This document shows positions 8,350-16,955 of a stretch of DNA of 64,000 nt, piece after piece. The translations under genes were made by a program, and so were the position numbers. How positions within the stretch are numbered: the first letter of the stretch is position 1; every line of letters begins with the position of its first letter. Under the pieces are notes generated by a model. The model saw only the letters and a list, made by a program, of their open reading frames with translations, did no database searches and was not told the DNA's origin. Source of the stretch: Terrimicrobium sacchariphilum (lineage in GTDB: Bacteria; Verrucomicrobiota; Verrucomicrobiia; Chthoniobacterales; Terrimicrobiaceae); the NCBI RefSeq assembly GCF_001613545.1, contig NZ_BDCO01000002.1, positions 1,302,001 to 1,366,000 on the forward strand, given 5' to 3'.

Positions 8350-9561
8350 GTGAAGAGTGAGTTGTTGCCAGCGCCGGCCTCGGTCCCGAGGCGGCCCCGT
8401 GCATTTCATGTGATGGCCAAGCCCTTCGGGGCGATTTGCAACCTGGAATGTTCCTACTGCTATTACCTGGGCAAAAAGGAGATGTATCCGGCCTCGGAGA
8501 GCTTTCGCATGTCCGATCCTGTGCTGGACCAGTATATCCGGCAATACATCGACTCGCAGGATACGGAGGAGGTCACGTTTGTCTGGCAGGGCGGAGAGCC
8601 GACCCTCCTCGGCCTGGGCTTCTTTGAAAAAGCACTGGAGTTGCAGGCCCGTCATGGTCAGGGCCGCAAGATCAGCAACTCGCTCCAGACCAACGGGACA
8701 AATCTCACCGATGAGTGGTGCGAGTTTTTCCACCGGCACCATTTTCTCATCGGGGTGAGCATTGATGGGCCGCGCAAGATCCACGACCGCTACCGTCTCG
8801 ACAAAAAACAACAGCCGACTTTTGACCGTGTGGTCAACGGCATCGCGCTGCTGAAAAAGCACAAGGTCGAGTTCAACACGCTCACCGTGGTGAACCGCAC
8901 CAATGCCGCGCAGCCGCTCGATGTCTACCGCTTCTTGAAGCGGCTGGGTTCGCGTTATTTGCAGTTCATTCCCATCGTGGAGATCGATCACCAGCGGTCG
9001 ACGCCGGGCCGCACGGTGGTGACCCAGGAGAGCGTGGAGCCGCGGCAGTTTGGCGAGTTTCTCATCCGGATCTTCGACGAGTGGGTGCGCCACGATGTCG
9101 GGCAGACGTTCGTCCAGCTTTTCGACAACACGCTCAGTCGTCACATGGGCCTGCCATCCACTGTCTGCGCCTTTGGGGAAACCTGCGGCGAAGCGATGGC
9201 CATCGAGCACAATGGCGATGTCTTCAGCTGCGATCATTTCGTTTATCCCGAGTATCGGCTGGGTAACATCATGGAGACGCCGCTTGCCGATATCGCGCTC
9301 TCGGAGCGGCAGCAGCAGTTTGGCCGGATGAAAAAGGACGGGCTGCCAAAGTATTGCCGCGAGTGCCATGTGCTTTTTGCCTGCAACGGGGAGTGCCCGA
9401 AGCATCGCTTCCTCAAGACGCACGATGGCGAGGAGGGGCTGAATTACCTCTGCACCGCGTACCAGCGGTTTTTCCACCACACCGATCCCTACATGAAGAC
9501 AATGGCCCACCTGCTGCATCGCGGCAGGCCGGCCTCGGATGTGATGCGGCTGGCGAACTGA
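8350..9561 (+). CDS. Anaerobic sulfatase-maturating radical SAM enzyme (anSME)
   Basis: 403-residue radical SAM/SPASM protein that converts the active-site Cys or Ser of sulfatases to formylglycine. The radical SAM cluster motif CxxxCxxC is Cys30, Cys34 and Cys37 within MAKPFGAICNLECSYCYY, a stretch highly typical of anSME. The C-terminal SPASM part carries the expected cysteines (AFGETCGEAM, CDHFVYPEY, CRECHVLFACNGECPKHRF) for two auxiliary 4Fe-4S clusters. The start is a GTG at 8350 with AGGA eight bases upstream; an ATG at residue 22 is the alternative. No sulfatase is adjacent, but both sulfatases in the window (at 14630 and 47308) carry Cys-type CxPxR sites and are natural clients. This indicates oxygen-independent sulfatase activation. 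Confidence 0.95.
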   Translation: MKSELLPAPASVPRRPRAFHVMAKPFGAICNLECSYCYYLGKKEMYPASESFRMSDPVLDQYIRQYIDSQDTEEVTFVWQGGEPTLLGLGFFEKALELQARHGQGRKISNSLQTNGTNLTDEWCEFFHRHHFLIGVSIDGPRKIHDRYRLDKKQQPTFDRVVNGIALLKKHKVEFNTLTVVNRTNAAQPLDVYRFLKRLGSRYLQFIPIVEIDHQRSTPGRTVVTQESVEPRQFGEFLIRIFDEWVRHDVGQTFVQLFDNTLSRHMGLPSTVCAFGETCGEAMAIEHNGDVFSCDHFVYPEYRLGNIMETPLADIALSERQQQFGRMKKDGLPKYCRECHVLFACNGECPKHRFLKTHDGEEGLNYLCTAYQRFFHHTDPYMKTMAHLLHRGRPASDVMRLAN

Positions 9562-9582
9562 CTTCGCCGTGCGGCGTCGATA

Positions 9583-9957
9583 TCAGCTCACGCCGCCTAC
9601 GAGGAAGCCCTGGCCCTCAAAGAACGTGCGGACGCGCGAGGCCTGGTCGCCTTGCAACTCCAGTTCGCGCCCGTTGAGCGCGCCGCCGCAGCCGAGTGAC
9701 TTGCGCGCGGCCTTGAGGAGATTCTCGAGTTCCGGCGGAGAAAGGTGCGTCGGGAGCTGGCTCACGACGATGACGGTCTTGCCGCCGCGCTGGGCCTTTT
9801 CCTTGCGCAGGACGATGCGGTGGCGCTTCGTGTCCACTTTTTCCGGAGCGGGTTCCGGCGCGATCTCTTGTCCCTCGGGCAGGCCGTCCATCTGGAGGGC
9901 GGCGAAGGGGGACTGGAGCGGGTTCTGTGGCGCGGAGACGGGAATCTTGCGACTCAT
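9583..9957 (-). CDS. SUI1/eIF1-like (YciH-type) translation factor
   Basis: 124-residue protein with a Pro-rich N-terminal tail (1-45) and a SUI1 domain at about 48-122. Diagnostic stretches are RGGKTVIVVSQLP, the LGCGGA turn with following Leu-Asn-Gly, and a final LQGDQASRVRTFFEGQGF. Bacterial SUI1 proteins bind the small ribosomal subunit and may affect start-codon fidelity, but are not essential. It is followed convergently by the sulfatase maturase, only 21 bases away. Family assignment is strong; the cellular role is not defined. Confidence 0.9.
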   Translation of the reverse strand: MSRKIPVSAPQNPLQSPFAALQMDGLPEGQEIAPEPAPEKVDTKRHRIVLRKEKAQRGGKTVIVVSQLPTHLSPPELENLLKAARKSLGCGGALNGRELELQGDQASRVRTFFEGQGFLVGGVS

Positions 9958-9997
9958 GCGGAAAAGGTAGGATGCGGTTTTTCGCGACGCAAGCCGC

Positions 9998-10747
9998 CTA
10001 TGGCATTGCGCCCGAGAGCTTGAGCGCCTCGCGGCGGCTGGAGTCCACCCGCAGCAGCGAGGCGAGATAGGCGTCGGAATTCGGAATGCTCGCCCAGGCG
10101 GCGATCCGCTCCGGGTGCTCGAGCCGGGAAAAGAGCATCCAGGCGATTTTCTTGCGCGAGACGGAGCGCGTACCCATGCCGTCGGGCTTGTTGCTGGACC
10201 AGTATTTCACCATCTCCTGCCCGTTTACGATTTCCGTACCCAGATAGATCACGGAATGTCCGCGTTCATTCTGCCCCACGGCATCCGTCCAGAAGACCTT
10301 GAGAAAATCCCCGGGTCGGGCCTCCCGGATGTCGGTGAAATTCCGGCCGAGGCCGAGTTCGTAAAAGAGCCGCGCCGTGCCGGGACCATTGGCATTCCAG
10401 CGGCCCCAGATGCCCGTGCCATCCGGGAGCGGCTGGGGCCGGATCGCCTCCCATGTCTCGGGCATGATGGTGATCTCCCCACGTTTTTCCAAGTCCTGCA
10501 AGGCCATGAGCAGGGCGAGGTACGTCGCCCCGGAGCAATAGCTGGGCCGCGCCGCCCCTGGCGTGATGCGTGCGCCTGCGTCCGTCACGGAAACCGACCG
10601 CGTCAGCGCCTGATGCGCGCCGGTGTCGGTGGCGTAGCGTCCGCCGCCCGGAATGCGCGAAATCTGCTCGAGCACGACGGCATTGTAGTCCGAGGCCATC
10701 GCCCACCACGGGGCGAGAAGGAGGAAAAAGAGGACTCGCGCAATCAT
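9998..10747 (-). CDS. Exported NlpC/P60-like cysteine hydrolase candidate
   Basis: 249-residue protein with a signal peptide (MIARVLFFLLLAPWWAMA, cleavage near residue 19). I do not recognise a named family. The pattern PSYCSGATY (Cys71) at the start of a helix, a beta-strand RPGDFLKVFW, and GHSVIYLG (His164) is what an NlpC/P60 or CHAP-type papain-fold amidase shows: a helix-borne Cys followed by a GD-strand and a His-strand. A role in trimming peptidoglycan or another peptide/amide is therefore plausible but inferred. The ATG at 10747 is chosen because the signal peptide begins there. Only 25 bp separate it from the start of the divergent C39-like gene, so promoters must overlap coding sequence. 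Confidence 0.55.
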   Translation of the reverse strand: MIARVLFFLLLAPWWAMASDYNAVVLEQISRIPGGGRYATDTGAHQALTRSVSVTDAGARITPGAARPSYCSGATYLALLMALQDLEKRGEITIMPETWEAIRPQPLPDGTGIWGRWNANGPGTARLFYELGLGRNFTDIREARPGDFLKVFWTDAVGQNERGHSVIYLGTEIVNGQEMVKYWSSNKPDGMGTRSVSRKKIAWMLFSRLEHPERIAAWASIPNSDAYLASLLRVDSSRREALKLSGAMP

Positions 10748-10772
10748 GCGACCATGACAATGTTCCTCTCGC

Positions 10773-11405
10773 ATGACTGCAAGGCGGATATTGTCCCTCG
10801 TTCTGTTGTTTCTCCTCGTCTTCGTGGCGTGGACGGGGTGGTGGTTGACGGACTGGCTCGGTCGCCGGCCCATCGATCCCTCGGGCGGACTGTATTTTCC
10901 GTCGCGTTACGTACTCTCCGTCCCGCAGTTCCTTCAGGAGGACCCGCGCTGGGGGCAGGATCAGTTGGCCACAACCCCATCGACGGTGGGCGGCGAGGGG
11001 TGCGCGGTTTCCTCGGCGGCGATGGTGCTGGCCTCGTACGGCGTCGATGTCGACCCGGGCCGGCTCAACAAGTTTCTCACCCAATTACCCGGCGGCTACA
11101 CCCCGGAGGGCTGGATTTATTGGGAAAAGGCGGCGGAGTTCGCTCCCGGCCTGACGGCGAAACTCCTTCCCCATTATGAGGACAAGCCATCGTATTTCCT
11201 CATCGACCGGAACCTCATCCAGGGAAATCCCGTCATCATTCGGCTGCGCTATCCCTCTGGGGTCACGCACTTTGTGGTGATTTGCGGCAAGGACGGTTAC
11301 GACTACCTCATCCGCGATCCCGGTCGCGGGGGAGTCAAGGGCGTGTACCCGCTCAAGGACTTTGGCGGACCCATCGAGGCGCTGCGATTTTACCGGAAGC
11401 CTTGA
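10773..11405 (+). CDS. Membrane-anchored C39-like peptidase family protein
   Basis: 210 residues, with an uncleaved-looking N-terminal membrane anchor (residues 6-25) and a Peptidase_C39_2-type domain at about 48-195. Catalytic candidates are Cys77 in GGEGCAVSSAAMVLASYG, His165 in THFVVICG, and Asp181 in RDPG, spaced as in papain-fold C39-like proteins. The segment VPQFLQEDPRWG is a common opening of this family. It probably faces the periplasm and cleaves a peptide or amide. It is divergent from the NlpC-like gene at 9998, so the two cysteine hydrolase-like proteins may be a functional pair. The uxaC gene follows 42 bp downstream on the same strand but with its own strong ribosome-binding site. 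Confidence 0.72.
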   Translation: MTARRILSLVLLFLLVFVAWTGWWLTDWLGRRPIDPSGGLYFPSRYVLSVPQFLQEDPRWGQDQLATTPSTVGGEGCAVSSAAMVLASYGVDVDPGRLNKFLTQLPGGYTPEGWIYWEKAAEFAPGLTAKLLPHYEDKPSYFLIDRNLIQGNPVIIRLRYPSGVTHFVVICGKDGYDYLIRDPGRGGVKGVYPLKDFGGPIEALRFYRKP

Positions 11406-11447
11406 GGCGGACGGGCAGGCCTGCTTAGTTGGAGGGGACCCCTTAAA

Positions 11448-12854
11448 ATGAAAACCTTCATCTCCGACAACTTCCTTCTGCACAGCGATAGCGCGAAGAG
11501 GTTGTACCACGACTACGCCCGCCAGGAGCCCATTTTCGACTACCACTGCCACCTGCCTCCCGCTGAGATCGCGTCCAACCGGCAGTTTGCCAATCTCTAC
11601 GACATCTGGCTCGGCGGAGATCACTACAAGTGGCGCGCCATGCGCTCCAACGGAGTCGACGAGCGCTACTGCACGGGCGATGCCCAGCCGTTTGACAAGT
11701 TCCTCGCCTACGCCCGCACCGTGCCTCGCACGCTGCGCAATCCGCTCTACCACTGGACGCACCTTGAGTTGCTCCGGTATTTCGGCATCGACGAGATCCT
11801 CAATGAACACAGCGCCCAGTGGATATGGGATCGGTGCAACGAACTGCTGGCGCAGCCGGATTTCTCGACGCAGAGCCTCATCCGTCGCAGCAACGTCAAG
11901 GTCATCTGCACCACCGACGACCCGACCGACGATCTCTCGGCGCACATTTTCCTGCGGGACAATCCTTTCGGCACCAAGGTCTACCCGACCTTCCGCCCCG
12001 ATCGCGCCATGGGCGTGGACAAGCCGGAGTCGTTCAACGCCTGGATCAAGAAACTCGAGGCGGTTTCCGGCGTGGACTGCACGAAGTTCGGCGGATTCCT
12101 CTACGCGTTGGAGAAGCGCCACGACTTCTTCCACGAGATGGGAACGCGGCTTTCCGACCACGGGCTGAGCTATTGCCCCGGAGCCTTTGCCAGCGAGAAA
12201 AAGGCACGTCGCATCTTTGAGGATGCCCGGGCCGGCGAGGGGGCGAATCCCGAGGATTGGGAGAAATTCGCGGGTTTCCTCATGATCTTCTTCGGCCGCC
12301 TCGATGCGCGTCGCGGTTGGGTGAAGCAGCTCCATCTCGGGGCGCAGCGCAATAATAACACCCGCCTCATGCGCAGCCTCGGTCCGGATACGGGCTTTGA
12401 CTCCATCGGCGACTGGCGGCAGGCCCACACGCTGGCCCGCTACCTCGACGTGCTCGACAGCGAGAATTCCCTGCCCAAGACGATCATCTACAACCTCAAT
12501 CCCGCCGATAACTACGTGATGGGGACGATGGTCGGCAACTTCCAGGACGGTTCCGTCCCCGGCAAGGTGCAGTTTGGCAGCGGCTGGTGGTTCCTCGACC
12601 AGAAGGAAGGCATGGAATGGCAGATCAACGCGCTGTCAAATCTCGGCCTGCTTTCGCGCTTCGTCGGCATGCTGACGGATTCCCGCTCGTTCCTCTCCTA
12701 CACCCGCCACGAGTATTTCCGCCGTATCCTGTGCAACATGATCGGCACCGACGTGGAAAAGGGCGAACTGCCATGGGACTTTGATCTGCTCGGCCAGACC
12801 GTGCGCGACATCTGCTACGGCAATGCCGCCGGGTACTTCGGCCTCGAAGCCTGA
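11448..12854 (+). CDS. uxaC: Glucuronate (uronate) isomerase
   Basis: 468-residue cytoplasmic enzyme that isomerises D-glucuronate to D-fructuronate and D-galacturonate to D-tagaturonate, the first step of hexuronate catabolism. Family features are the N-terminal metal-binding FDYHCHLPP, HWTHLELLRYFGI, CTTDDPTDDL, and WWFLDQKEGMEWQ with the C-terminal YTRHEYFRRILCNMIG. Length matches E. coli UxaC (about 470). GGAGG lies twelve bases before the ATG. The following pathway genes uxaB, uxaA and kdgK form a separate operon at 40-44 kb, so regulation of the pathway is split across the window. A strong terminator follows the gene. Confidence 0.96.
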   Translation: MKTFISDNFLLHSDSAKRLYHDYARQEPIFDYHCHLPPAEIASNRQFANLYDIWLGGDHYKWRAMRSNGVDERYCTGDAQPFDKFLAYARTVPRTLRNPLYHWTHLELLRYFGIDEILNEHSAQWIWDRCNELLAQPDFSTQSLIRRSNVKVICTTDDPTDDLSAHIFLRDNPFGTKVYPTFRPDRAMGVDKPESFNAWIKKLEAVSGVDCTKFGGFLYALEKRHDFFHEMGTRLSDHGLSYCPGAFASEKKARRIFEDARAGEGANPEDWEKFAGFLMIFFGRLDARRGWVKQLHLGAQRNNNTRLMRSLGPDTGFDSIGDWRQAHTLARYLDVLDSENSLPKTIIYNLNPADNYVMGTMVGNFQDGSVPGKVQFGSGWWFLDQKEGMEWQINALSNLGLLSRFVGMLTDSRSFLSYTRHEYFRRILCNMIGTDVEKGELPWDFDLLGQTVRDICYGNAAGYFGLEA

Positions 12855-12867
12855 GGAGTTTCCAGCG

Positions 12868-12901
12868 AGGCGCCGGTGGATTTTTCTGCCGGCGCCTTTT
12901 T
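12868..12901 (+). terminator. Rho-independent terminator after uxaC
   Basis: The stem AGGCGCCGG pairs with CCGGCGCCT (12868-12876 and 12889-12897) and is followed by TTTT and, after CG, five more T. It begins 14 bases after the uxaC stop codon. Confidence 0.9.
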
Positions 12902-12972
12902 CGTTTTTACCGGAGGGGTTGCTCAGTGCCCTGGCTGAGGCGCAAGGCCAGGCCAAAGGGCGATCCCTTTGT

Positions 12973-13665
12973 ATGAAGATCAAATCTCTCCTCGCAATCG
13001 CAGTATCTTCCGCGCTCGTTTCGTTGGTTGCGGTGGCGCAGCAAGGCACCACCGGGGCATCGGGTTCCGGCGCGGGAACGGGAAATCCCGGCGGGACCAC
13101 GACCGGTACGGGAGGACAGCGGAATACCTCGCAAAATGGATCGGGCAGCTCGCAAAGCGGATCGGGAAATAGCAGTGCCGCCACCAATTCCCAGCGCTCC
13201 ACCTCCAGCGCTACCGGCGATGCCCAGACCGGCGTGCAGGGCCAGAATGGTATGCAAGGCCAGAATGGCACGCAGGGCAGCAATGGGCAGACCGGCAGCT
13301 CCGGTACGGCGACCGGAACCTCCCAGGAGCCGATGCGCAACCAGGCCGGAGTGCAATCGGGCATGTTGCGTAGTGATGGATCGACCGTCACTTCTACGAA
13401 CAACAACGCCACCCAGGGCAACTCGGGAAGCCAGTACCAGAACGGTCAGGGAGGGACGATCCAGACGAACTCCACAGGAACCGGGACGGGTAATACGTCC
13501 GCGGGTGGAGTGAGCGATACCGTCAACCCCTCGGCGAATACCGGGACGACCAATACCATCTCGCCGACCCCGAGTCCCACCGCTTCGCCGAGTCCTGCTC
13601 CGCGGACGAATTCCTCCGGCGGCGTGAGCACGATCGAGAGCCCGGGCGTCCGGCCCGCACCCTGA
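12973..13665 (+). CDS. Exported low-complexity Gly/Ser/Thr/Asn/Gln-rich protein
   Basis: 230 residues with a signal peptide (MKIKSLLAIAVSSALVSLVAVAQ). The mature part is almost entirely Gly, Ser, Thr, Asn and Gln, with collagen-like local repeats such as GQNGMQGQNGTQG, and ends in a Pro/Ser/Thr-rich tail (SPTPSPTASPSPAP). I recognise no domain and no catalytic residues. Composition suggests a disordered surface or matrix protein, possibly glycosylated on Ser/Thr; this is inference. The ATG at 12973 is chosen because the signal peptide starts there. It sits just after the uxaC terminator and ends convergently with the barrel gene at 13725. Confidence 0.75.
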   Translation: MKIKSLLAIAVSSALVSLVAVAQQGTTGASGSGAGTGNPGGTTTGTGGQRNTSQNGSGSSQSGSGNSSAATNSQRSTSSATGDAQTGVQGQNGMQGQNGTQGSNGQTGSSGTATGTSQEPMRNQAGVQSGMLRSDGSTVTSTNNNATQGNSGSQYQNGQGGTIQTNSTGTGTGNTSAGGVSDTVNPSANTGTTNTISPTPSPTASPSPAPRTNSSGGVSTIESPGVRPAP

Positions 13666-13724
13666 GCGTTCACGGAAGTGAGCAGTCGACCGGTATCGGT
13701 GACCGCTCGACGTAATGACTGATC

Positions 13725-14633
13725 CTAGAAGCGGAAGCCCATCCCGGCGTAGACACCGGGCATGTTCATGCGGAACAGGAAATTGTCCTTGTTGTAATCC
13801 ACGTACATGTAGCGGTATCCCGCCTCGAGGGAGATGTTGCGGGTGATGTTCACCCCTGCGGAACCCTGGGTGAAGAACGCGATGTCCGATCCCGCGCCGA
13901 ACCCGCCGACGTCCGCCTGTCCTGTAAGGAACAGCACGCGAGTGACATTGACCCGGAAACGCAGCCCGAGGATCGGATCGGCCCACCAGCGATCGGCATC
14001 AGCGGAGGTGGGGAATGCCTTTTCCGGGGCGACGCGTTCGCCAATGGCCCGAGCGAGGCGGGTCGCCCGGGTGTCCTTCACCTCGGCTGTTATATCGAGC
14101 CCCATGTAGTAGACGCGGGCCCCGGCGTACGCATCGACGAAGAAGTTCCGCGCGTCGATCGCACGGTAGGCGAGGATGAAGGAGTCCATACTTTGCTGGA
14201 GTTGTGCGCTGGCACTCTTGTAGATCGGGCCGGATGGCGTGAGATCAGCGGAGAACTGGGCAAAAAAACCATCCGCTGCGATGCCCCACCGCCCCTTGCG
14301 GATCTCCGCCTGCATAAATACGCCCCAGTCCAGTTGCTTCAGCACATCGATCGGGCTGGAGTTTACTCCCATCTGGGGAAGGTCCCCGATGCCGACGGTG
14401 CCGTAGACGCCGGGACTCCACAGATACGGCTCCAGCCGGAAGCTCCAGCCGTTTGGGTCCTTGCCCGGTACCTCCTCAAACGGCGCCTTGGGCCGCAGCA
14501 CGTTGTCGGCGAACCAGCTGTTCTGGACGGGCGGAGGTTCCGGCGAGGGTGTTGACTTGTCCCCAGCCATCGCGCTGGCGGCGAGGGAAAAGGCGAGGGC
14601 GGTGGTGAGAATGCAGGAACGATGCAGGATCAT
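13725..14633 (-). CDS. Outer-membrane beta-barrel protein, short paralogue
   Basis: 302-residue protein with a signal peptide (to about residue 23) and alternating amphipathic strands ending in a C-terminal aromatic (GVYAGMGFRF), as in outer-membrane barrels. Segments VPGKDPNGWSF, LEPYLWSPG, KGRWGIAADGFF, AGARVYYMGLDI, WWADPILG, QADVGGFGAGSDIAF and EAGYRYMYVDY recur almost unchanged in the 437-residue protein at 51520, so the two are clear paralogues. Here the loop between AGARVYYMG and WWADPILG is only about 35 residues (about 178-215). The start codon overlaps the stop of the sulfatase at 14630 (ATGA), so the two are translated together. Likely role: pore, or scaffold at the outer membrane for a sulfated substrate; not proven. 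Confidence 0.75.
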   Translation of the reverse strand: MILHRSCILTTALAFSLAASAMAGDKSTPSPEPPPVQNSWFADNVLRPKAPFEEVPGKDPNGWSFRLEPYLWSPGVYGTVGIGDLPQMGVNSSPIDVLKQLDWGVFMQAEIRKGRWGIAADGFFAQFSADLTPSGPIYKSASAQLQQSMDSFILAYRAIDARNFFVDAYAGARVYYMGLDITAEVKDTRATRLARAIGERVAPEKAFPTSADADRWWADPILGLRFRVNVTRVLFLTGQADVGGFGAGSDIAFFTQGSAGVNITRNISLEAGYRYMYVDYNKDNFLFRMNMPGVYAGMGFRF

Positions 14634-16036
14634 GGCTGTTGAGGTACGGCTTCGTCTTCGACCGGGATGGTGGCCGGTCCGAAGGCGCCGGCCATCACGG
14701 CATCCAGCGCCGTGCCAAAGAAGAGAGGCTTGGCCGCCTCTTTCGACAGTTTTTCGATTCGGGCCTGGAGCTCCTGGACGACCTGCGGATTCTCCGCGGC
14801 GACGTTGGTCGTTTCATTCGGGTCCGTCTTGAGATTGAAGAGTTCGACCTGGGTCGGAAGCACGGTACGCCAGACGAGCTTCCAGTCGCCCTCGCGAACG
14901 GCGGCGCGGAAGGGCTCGATGTTGTAGACGATCTCGGAGCGCGGGGACGGACCCTTGCCCGTCAGTGACGCGGAGACATCGGAACCATCGAGTGGCTTGC
15001 AGTTCGCCGTGGAGCCTCCAGAGACGGCGGCGAGCGTCGGCAGCATGTCTGTGATATGATAGAGGCCATTCAACTCTCCTGCCGCGATATGGCCGGGCCA
15101 GAAGATGAATGCCGGCACACGAGTACCTCCCTCATAGAGACCGCCCTTTCCTCCGCGGAGCGGACTGTTGTCGCAGGGGAGTTCCTTGACCTTGCTCTCT
15201 CCGGTGAGGCGTGCGTTGGTTGTACCGCCATTGTCGCTATGAAAGACGATGATGGAGTTTTCCAGCATTCCCTTTTCCTTGAGCGCGGCGACGACGCGGC
15301 CGACCTGGTCATCCATGCACGAGATCATTCCGGCGTAAACGCGACGCGTTTCGTTGGGAATGTTGGCAAACCGGTCGATGTACTTCTGCGGCGCCTGATA
15401 GGGAGCGTGGGGTGCGGTGAAGGCGAGGTAGAGGAAAAGCGGGTTCTTCGTATTATGATCATCGATCACCTTCACGGCATCATCTCCGAGCAGCTCGGTG
15501 ACATAGCCTTTTTCTTTCACGGCCTTGTTATTCCTCTGCCAGTCGAGCACTCCATGGGCCTCGCGGGTGAAGTAGTCGATCTCTCCGAGGACTGCGCCAT
15601 AGAAGTAATCAAACCCGCGCTGCCTGGGCCAGTAGTCGGCATCGGCATGGCCGAGGTGCCACTTGCCTACCATGGCGGTGTCGTAGCCCGCATCCTTGAG
15701 CACCTGCGGGAGAAGGTATTCGTCCTTGGCCAAGCCATAGGAACCCTTGCTGGGAACGACCAGCGTCTGGAGGCCGTAGCGCATGGGATAGCGTCCGGTC
15801 ATGAGGGCCGCCCGCGTCGGCGTGCACATGGGCTGCACGTAAAACTGGTCGAGCTTCGCCGCCTGCGAGGCGAGCTTGTCGATGTTCGGAGTCAGGATGT
15901 CCTTGGCTCCCTGAAAGCCGACGTCCTTCCAGCCGATATCGTCGGCTACGATATAGATGATGTTTGGCTTGTCCTCCGCACGTAGTGAAATGACGGAGAG
16001 AAAGGCCCAGACGGTTAATGAGAGAAATATGCGCAT
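14630..16036 (-). CDS. Cys-type sulfatase (arylsulfatase/GalNAc-4-sulfatase-like), exported
   Basis: 468-residue sulfatase with a signal peptide (MRIFLSLTVWAFLSVISLRA). Metal-binding DD is at 32-33 (IVADDIGWKDVG). The formylglycine site is Cys71 in MCTPTRAALMTGRYPMRYG, matching CxPxR. MVGKWHLGH and FHSDNGG supply the other active-site residues. The overall pattern (CTPTRAALMTGRYPMRYGLQ) resembles family S1 arylsulfatase B-like enzymes that remove sulfate esters from glycans. It needs formylglycine conversion, for which the anSME at 8350 is present. It forms a two-gene operon with the outer-membrane barrel protein downstream (4-base overlap). The natural substrate is unknown; sulfated polysaccharide is most likely. 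Confidence 0.93.
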   Translation of the reverse strand: MRIFLSLTVWAFLSVISLRAEDKPNIIYIVADDIGWKDVGFQGAKDILTPNIDKLASQAAKLDQFYVQPMCTPTRAALMTGRYPMRYGLQTLVVPSKGSYGLAKDEYLLPQVLKDAGYDTAMVGKWHLGHADADYWPRQRGFDYFYGAVLGEIDYFTREAHGVLDWQRNNKAVKEKGYVTELLGDDAVKVIDDHNTKNPLFLYLAFTAPHAPYQAPQKYIDRFANIPNETRRVYAGMISCMDDQVGRVVAALKEKGMLENSIIVFHSDNGGTTNARLTGESKVKELPCDNSPLRGGKGGLYEGGTRVPAFIFWPGHIAAGELNGLYHITDMLPTLAAVSGGSTANCKPLDGSDVSASLTGKGPSPRSEIVYNIEPFRAAVREGDWKLVWRTVLPTQVELFNLKTDPNETTNVAAENPQVVQELQARIEKLSKEAAKPLFFGTALDAVMAGAFGPATIPVEDEAVPQQP

Positions 16037-16198
16037 CGAGAAACCGGTTGTGTATCGCCCGTAAATGGCAGGCAGGGCGACTTAACACAAGGAGCGGGCA
16101 AAACTATCCACTTTGCGCATCACCTGCGGATTACCGCGCTGGATGAAGGGGGATCCACGTCCATCACAACGTTGCGTTGGAACGCCGGTGCGCAGGCC

Positions 16199-16235
16199 AA
16201 AAAAATCCGGGCCGAAGCAGGGAGCCTCGACCCGG
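16199..16235 (-). terminator. Rho-independent terminator of the L,D-transpeptidase gene
   Basis: On the minus strand a 12-bp stem with two G-U wobbles (16224-16235 with 16207-16218) closes a 5-nt loop and is followed by seven U (16205-16199, plus-strand A-run). It begins 25 bases after the stop codon at 16261. Confidence 0.88.
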
Positions 16236-16260
16236 ACGGAAAGTTACGCAGCTTTTGGGA

Positions 16261-16884
16261 TTAATCCCACTGCCACATCCGGCCCTTGCGGGCATCCTGA
16301 AACACCTCGGGGCTGAGGAGATAGGATTTCGGGGGGTTCGGGAGCGGACCGTCGTCGAGCACAGGCAGGGTTTTGCCGATGGTCGCGTCCCATGGCTGGC
16401 TCTTGGCGATGTTGATCGGCGTACCGACCCGGACCACCGAAAAGACCTTGCGGGCCGAATCGATCGGGAGACGCACACAGCCATGCGTGGCCGGGTACGG
16501 TTTGACGAAGCCCCAGTGCAGGCCGTAGGCGGGCTTGAACTCCATCCAGAAGGTCATCGGATAACCCGCATCCGGATTGCTCACGCGGCGGCGATTTTCG
16601 ACCTTGGAGTAAATCGTGTAGGTGCCGAGCGGCGTCGGGCTGGAGGGCGCGCCTACCGTCACGGGCGTGGCGAGCAGGACCTTGTCACCCTCGACGACAT
16701 AGAGGCGCTGGGCTCCGGTGCTCAGGAAGAGCTTCACCTTGGCGGGATTCTTCGGCTGGGTGAGCGGCGGATCGAAATCAAAGGAGTTCTTGCGGCCCAG
16801 CGAAGTCGTTTCGCAGGCGCTCAGGCCGAAAAGGAGAGCGACTGCAGTCGCGGAGGTGAAAAGTTTGATCAGCAGGGATTTCAT
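16261..16884 (-). CDS. L,D-transpeptidase (YkuD) lipoprotein
   Basis: 207-residue lipoprotein. A signal sequence ends in the lipobox LSAC with Cys24, so the ATG at 16884 is preferred over one 30 bases upstream. The YkuD domain covers about 52-150. Its active-site signature is HWGFVKPYPATHGCVRLP, with the family His, Ser/Thr and Cys arrangement and the nucleophile Cys in HGCVR. Such enzymes form 3-3 peptidoglycan cross-links or attach proteins to peptidoglycan in the periplasm. The gene is monocistronic, with its own terminator and a 71-bp gap from the regulator upstream. Confidence 0.92.
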   Translation of the reverse strand: MKSLLIKLFTSATAVALLFGLSACETTSLGRKNSFDFDPPLTQPKNPAKVKLFLSTGAQRLYVVEGDKVLLATPVTVGAPSSPTPLGTYTIYSKVENRRRVSNPDAGYPMTFWMEFKPAYGLHWGFVKPYPATHGCVRLPIDSARKVFSVVRVGTPINIAKSQPWDATIGKTLPVLDDGPLPNPPKSYLLSPEVFQDARKGRMWQWD

Positions 16885-16955
16885 GGCTTCCAGAAGTCCC
16901 GGAGACTGCCCCAACTTCGGCTTCTGTGCAAGTGGCTTGAACTACGAGGCAGAAT

